Of a stretch of DNA of 9,597 nucleotides, positions 7,119 to 9,597 are shown piece after piece. Position 1 is the stretch's first letter. The number at the start of each line of letters is the position of its first letter. Under the pieces are notes generated by a model that was given only the letters and a program-made list of their open reading frames with translations, was not told the DNA's origin and did no database searches. This stretch comes from CAZHZT01 sp964537285. GTDB lineage: Bacteria > Bacteroidota > Bacteroidia > Chitinophagales > Saprospiraceae. The position numbers were made by a program, and so were the translations under genes. The stretch is from assembly GCA_964537285.1 (NCBI GenBank), contig CAZHZT010000171.1, positions 1 through 9,597 of the forward strand, given 5' to 3'.

Positions 7119-7421
7119 TTACCCAAGGTTCTTTATCAATTGTTCCAAAATGTCAAGGTGATCACTAAAAGCTTTTTTTCCAGCTTCTGTAGCTTTATAG
7201 CTTGTCTGTGGTTTCCTCCCTACAAATTGCTTCTTAATTTCAATGTATTCATTTTTTTCCAGTACACTAAGATGGCCCGCCAGACGCCCGTCCGACAAGT
7301 CCAGCATCTCCTTAAGTGAATTAAAGTCTATCCATTCATTAACCATCAGTATGGACATGATACCAAGCCTTACTTTGCTATCAAAGATTTTACTGATTTT
7401 TGTTGTAATACTTTTTTTCAC
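7119..7421 (-). CDS. Winged-helix transcriptional regulator (HTH_34 type)
   Basis: This 100-residue protein is nearly all one winged-helix DNA-binding domain. The blocks are FDSKVRLGIMSILMVNEW (13-30) for the first helix, FNSLKEMLDLS (33-43), a recognition helix GRLAGHLSVLEKN (45-57), then a wing EIKKQFVGRKPQTSYKATEAGKKAF (61-85, motif ends GRKP and TSY.AT..G) and a C-terminal helix that probably dimerises. This matches the MarR/ArsR-like HTH_34 family common in Bacteroidota. The start is a GTG at 7421; the first ATG would remove part of helix 1 and is rejected. No ligand domain is present. In this family such a gene is often beside a small membrane protein, as here (59-bp gap upstream). It sits at the head of the MoxR cassette, ten bases before DUF5691, so it may control the operon, possibly through the palindrome at 7465-7483. 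Confidence 0.88.
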   Translation of the reverse strand: MKKSITTKISKIFDSKVRLGIMSILMVNEWIDFNSLKEMLDLSDGRLAGHLSVLEKNEYIEIKKQFVGRKPQTSYKATEAGKKAFSDHLDILEQLIKNLG

Positions 7422-7454
7422 CCAATGTATTTGTTGATATACTCTTTGAGAAGG

Positions 7455-7483
7455 TTTTGAAGCTTGAAAAGTTTAACTTTTCA
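7455..7483. promoter_or_regulatory. Overlapping palindromes, candidate operator of the winged-helix gene
   Basis: TGAAAAGTT (7465-7473), one central T, then the exact complement AACTTTTCA (7475-7483) form a perfect 9-bp inverted repeat. It overlaps the near-palindrome TTTTGAAGCTTGAAAA (7455-7470). The spacing suits a dimeric winged-helix protein. It lies 34 bp before the GTG start of the regulator and touches the stop codon of the membrane-protein gene. On the minus strand a TATATC box lies between it and the start. It could instead form a small hairpin in the mRNA between the two genes. Binding is inferred. Confidence 0.4.
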
Positions 7484-8128
7484 CTTTCCACGTTCATAAT
7501 TATAATACATCCAAATGCCATAAACAATATGTAAAACGCCAAAACCTAATGCCCATAATTCAAGTCCATATCCTGTAAAAAAAATGCCAATAAGGCCAAG
7601 AAACATTTCGAGCATACCAAGATAACGAATATCCGGCAATGTGTATTTACTTGCATGCAGCAACGCCATTCCATAAAAAACCAAGGTCGCAGGAGCAACA
7701 AGCTCAAAGGCAAAATGTGTAATGAGGCCAATACAAAAAAGGCCACCTACGATCAAGGGGATTGCTGCATTGACTATTAAGCGGTAAGTAGATCTATCCC
7801 AAAATTTAAGTCCTTTCTTTTTGGCTCTCCGTGTTGTAAAGAATATTCCTGAAGTAATGGCACCGGCTATTACAGTCAAAGCAACTACAATAAAAAATAC
7901 AGGGTAAGACAGGCCCCAGTTTTCAGCCCCATCGTATGGATAATAATTGATGACTTGCCCGTCAAATGGGACTTTGTGCGTATAAAGATAAACCGATGCG
8001 GCTCCGCCTAAGGCGAATAAGCCTGCAAATACTCCTGAAAGGCCGCTAAGGGAAATGAAACGTGCAGAGCGTTCCATCAAACTACGAATCTCTTTTAGAG
8101 TATCTAGATGATCGTTTTTGGCTGACAT
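7481..8128 (-). CDS. Six-segment inner-membrane protein, unknown function
   Basis: The 215-residue protein begins with a charged cytoplasmic segment ending in MERSARFISLSGLSG (18-32), which I recognise from a Bacteroidota membrane-protein family regularly encoded with small winged-helix regulators. Hydrophobic segments lie at about 24-49, 74-98, 117-138, 143-160, 169-188 and 191-209. A periplasmic loop (50-72) is rich in Tyr/Pro/Asp and a basic cytoplasmic loop RRAKKKGLKFW (100-110) separates segments 2 and 3. No enzyme, transporter or receptor motif is visible. It starts at the ATG at 8128 and is the first gene of the leftward operon, divergent from the M28 peptidase. Its stop codon is in the palindrome before the regulator gene. 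It may work with that regulator, for example as a membrane sensor, but that rests only on gene order. Confidence 0.8.
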   Translation of the reverse strand: MSAKNDHLDTLKEIRSLMERSARFISLSGLSGVFAGLFALGGAASVYLYTHKVPFDGQVINYYPYDGAENWGLSYPVFFIVVALTVIAGAITSGIFFTTRRAKKKGLKFWDRSTYRLIVNAAIPLIVGGLFCIGLITHFAFELVAPATLVFYGMALLHASKYTLPDIRYLGMLEMFLGLIGIFFTGYGLELWALGFGVLHIVYGIWMYYNYERGK

Positions 8129-8145
8129 TTTATGGAATTTAGAGT

Positions 8146-8162
8146 GCTTTGTTTTTCAAAGC
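8146..8162. promoter_or_regulatory. Small inverted repeat in the divergent promoter region
   Basis: GCTTTG (8146-8151) and CAAAGC (8157-8162) are complementary around a TTTTT loop, 17 bp before the start of the membrane-protein gene. The 165-bp region 8129-8293 between the divergent starts must hold promoters in both directions; I found no convincing Bacteroidota -33/-7 pair. The repeat could be a leader hairpin or a protein site. Confidence 0.25.
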
Positions 8163-8293
8163 TAGCTTATTTGGTAGGGAATTGCAAGCTCTTCGTCAAT
8201 TTTACTTGGTCATTGTACAAAAATGCATTGATTTCGTATCAAAATTGACATTAGTGCATTACATGTATTATGTACATCAAAAATCATTGCAAA

Positions 8294-9529
8294 ATGAAAA
8301 GAATAGTAAGATTTCTACCTTTTGTATTTTTAACCCTTGGAGCCACTGTATTACTGAAAGCTCAGGAAAGTATTCCTCAACAAATAAGAACGGATGTGGT
8401 CTATCTGGCATCTGACTATTTGGAAGGCCGGGCCACAGGAATGCAAGGCGAAGAACTTGCCGCAGCTTACATAGCTGATCGTTTTCAAAAAATAGGTTTG
8501 CTGCCCAAGGGAGGTAATGGCTCCTATTTCCAGAATTTCACCTTCACGGAAACGAGCAATCCACATTCAGCTGGTGGAGGTAAGAAAATTCCTGGTAAAA
8601 ATGTAATTGCCTACATCAACAACAAAGCCAAATCAACAGTGGTGATTGGTGCTCACTATGATCACTTAGGCTATGGAGAATTTGGCTCTCGCCACACCGG
8701 CGATCCTGCTGTGCATAACGGAGCCGATGATAATGCAAGCGGCGTAGCCTCTCTATTGTATTTGGCAGAGAAATTATCTAAAGAGAAAAAACAAAAAAAT
8801 AACTACCTCTTCATAGCTTTCTCAGGTGAAGAAATGGGCTTGCATGGTTCTAAGCATTTCGTAGAAAACCCAACGATTGATCTGAGTAGCGTAAACTATA
8901 TGCTGAACATGGATATGGTAGGCCGGCTGAACGAAGAAAAAACGCTGGTAGTTAATGCCGCAGGAACATCTCCTGTCTGGAAAGAAACCTTGAATAAAGT
9001 AAAGGTAGGCGGTATCCAAATCAAAACATCCGATTCTGGTATCGGCCCTTCTGACCATACTTCTTTTTACTTAAAAGACATTCCTTGTCTACACTTTTTC
9101 ACAGGGCAGCATCAAGATTATCACAAACCTGTTGATGACAGCCACCTGATCAATTGGCAAGGCCTCTTTGATGTTTCGGAGTTTATCTTCCAACTAACCC
9201 GGGAGCTCAATGACGACGGGAAGATTGAATTCACTAAAACCAAAGACGAAAGTGAAGGAGAGCGTACTCCTCGCTTTAAAGTAACGCTTGGTGTACTTCC
9301 AGATTATACTTATCAGGATGGTGGCCTTCGAATTGACGGCGTACTGGATGGTCGTACTGCGGCGAATGCAGGTTTAGAAGATGGCGATATTGTGATAAAA
9401 ATCGGAGAGTACGATGTTTCAGACATTTACTCCTACATGGAAGCCCTTTCAAAGTTTGAGGCAGGAAATGAAACGACTATTGTAGTGAAGAGAGGGGAAG
9501 AGACCTTGGAGAAAAAGGTGAAGTTTTAA
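8294..9529 (+). CDS. Secreted M28 zinc aminopeptidase with C-terminal PDZ domain
   Basis: The 411-residue protein (ATG at 8294) has a signal peptide with likely cleavage after Ala23 (LKA-QE), so it acts in the periplasm or outside the cell. It has all residues expected of a di-zinc M28 peptidase: His121 in GAHYDHLG, bridging Asp145 in GADDNASG, catalytic Glu179 and ligand Glu180 in SGEEMGL, Asp207 in NMDMVGR and His277 in YHKPVDD. Such enzymes release N-terminal residues from peptides. Residues from about 325 on form a PDZ domain, with LGVLPDYTY near its start and AGLEDGDIVIKIGEYDV in the core, which probably binds C-termini or regulates the enzyme. An ATG 24 bases earlier would place extra residues before the signal peptide and is rejected. 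The gene is divergent from the MoxR operon and seems monocistronic; a functional link to the operon is not evident. Confidence 0.92.
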   Translation: MKRIVRFLPFVFLTLGATVLLKAQESIPQQIRTDVVYLASDYLEGRATGMQGEELAAAYIADRFQKIGLLPKGGNGSYFQNFTFTETSNPHSAGGGKKIPGKNVIAYINNKAKSTVVIGAHYDHLGYGEFGSRHTGDPAVHNGADDNASGVASLLYLAEKLSKEKKQKNNYLFIAFSGEEMGLHGSKHFVENPTIDLSSVNYMLNMDMVGRLNEEKTLVVNAAGTSPVWKETLNKVKVGGIQIKTSDSGIGPSDHTSFYLKDIPCLHFFTGQHQDYHKPVDDSHLINWQGLFDVSEFIFQLTRELNDDGKIEFTKTKDESEGERTPRFKVTLGVLPDYTYQDGGLRIDGVLDGRTAANAGLEDGDIVIKIGEYDVSDIYSYMEALSKFEAGNETTIVVKRGEETLEKKVKF

Positions 9530-9597
9530 TATTCTATTAAAAAGATTTTAGTTCTTTGACATAAATTGTGGAAAATGGAACTTCAAAATGATAAGCC

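Noticed and set aside
7109..7126. TTG start for DUF5691 at 7126
   Set aside because: It would overlap the regulator stop and add residues without family support; the ATG at 7108 has a purine-rich site in front and begins the conserved motif directly.
6975..7319. 114-codon open frame on the plus strand
   Set aside because: It is antisense to the start of DUF5691 and to the winged-helix gene, both supported by family motifs; the low-complexity Phe/Ser-rich product is typical of a shadow frame.
8228..8242. TTGAT/ATCAA inverted repeat upstream of the peptidase gene
   Set aside because: Five-base arms in A/T-rich DNA are expected by chance.
8245..8273. TTGACA followed by TTATGT at 17-bp spacing, a sigma70-like promoter for the peptidase gene
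   Set aside because: Bacteroidota use a different promoter consensus, and the match to the -10 box is weak; I would not call it a promoter.
9530..9597. Possible start of a rightward gene at the ATG at 9575 (MELQNDK and on)
   Set aside because: Only seven codons are visible before the window ends, so neither the frame nor a family can be supported. The stretch shows no clear terminator for the peptidase gene either.

Overview
The window looks like chromosomal DNA of a Bacteroidota bacterium, probably a gliding or T9SS-bearing lineage such as Saprospiria, Cytophagia or a relative. The reasons are a recognisable GldB-type gliding lipoprotein, secreted proteins whose signal peptides end in Ala-Gln, A-rich leaders with little Shine-Dalgarno sequence before several genes, and an AT-leaning composition. 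The genus cannot be fixed from the sequence.

Layout. Bases 1-305 are non-coding and packed with inverted repeats: a short hairpin (22-47), a strong hairpin terminator (87-128) and a 164-bp palindromic element with perfect 18-bp ends (145-308). A leftward gldB-like gene (306-1343) follows, its stop codon lying inside the element. A second, shorter and decayed relative of the element (1371-1438) sits between gldB and a rightward outer-membrane beta-barrel gene (1463-2212). A perfect 18-bp inverted repeat (2223-2260) separates that gene from the end of a long leftward operon.

The operon runs from 8128 down to 2260 with five tightly packed genes. In transcription order these are a six-segment membrane protein, a small winged-helix regulator, a DUF5691-type helical protein, a MoxR-family AAA+ ATPase and a DUF5682 protein. 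The last three are joined by a 2-nt gap and an ATGA stop/start overlap and form the core of a conserved but functionally uncharacterised MoxR cassette. The SWIM zinc-finger and vWA genes that I recall as usual members of this cassette are not next to it here; the regulator/membrane-protein pair takes the upstream place and a terminator directly follows DUF5682. The N-terminal part of the DUF5682 protein carries motifs that resemble the Tiki/TraB/ChaN/EreA enzyme fold, so the ATPase may remodel or control a metal-dependent enzyme. A 9-bp-arm palindrome at 7465-7483 in front of the regulator gene is a candidate operator.

A divergent, rightward gene (8294-9529) encodes a secreted M28 zinc aminopeptidase with a C-terminal PDZ domain. 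The remaining 68 bases hold no gene I can establish. No tRNA, rRNA, CRISPR array, transposase or integrase gene is visible.
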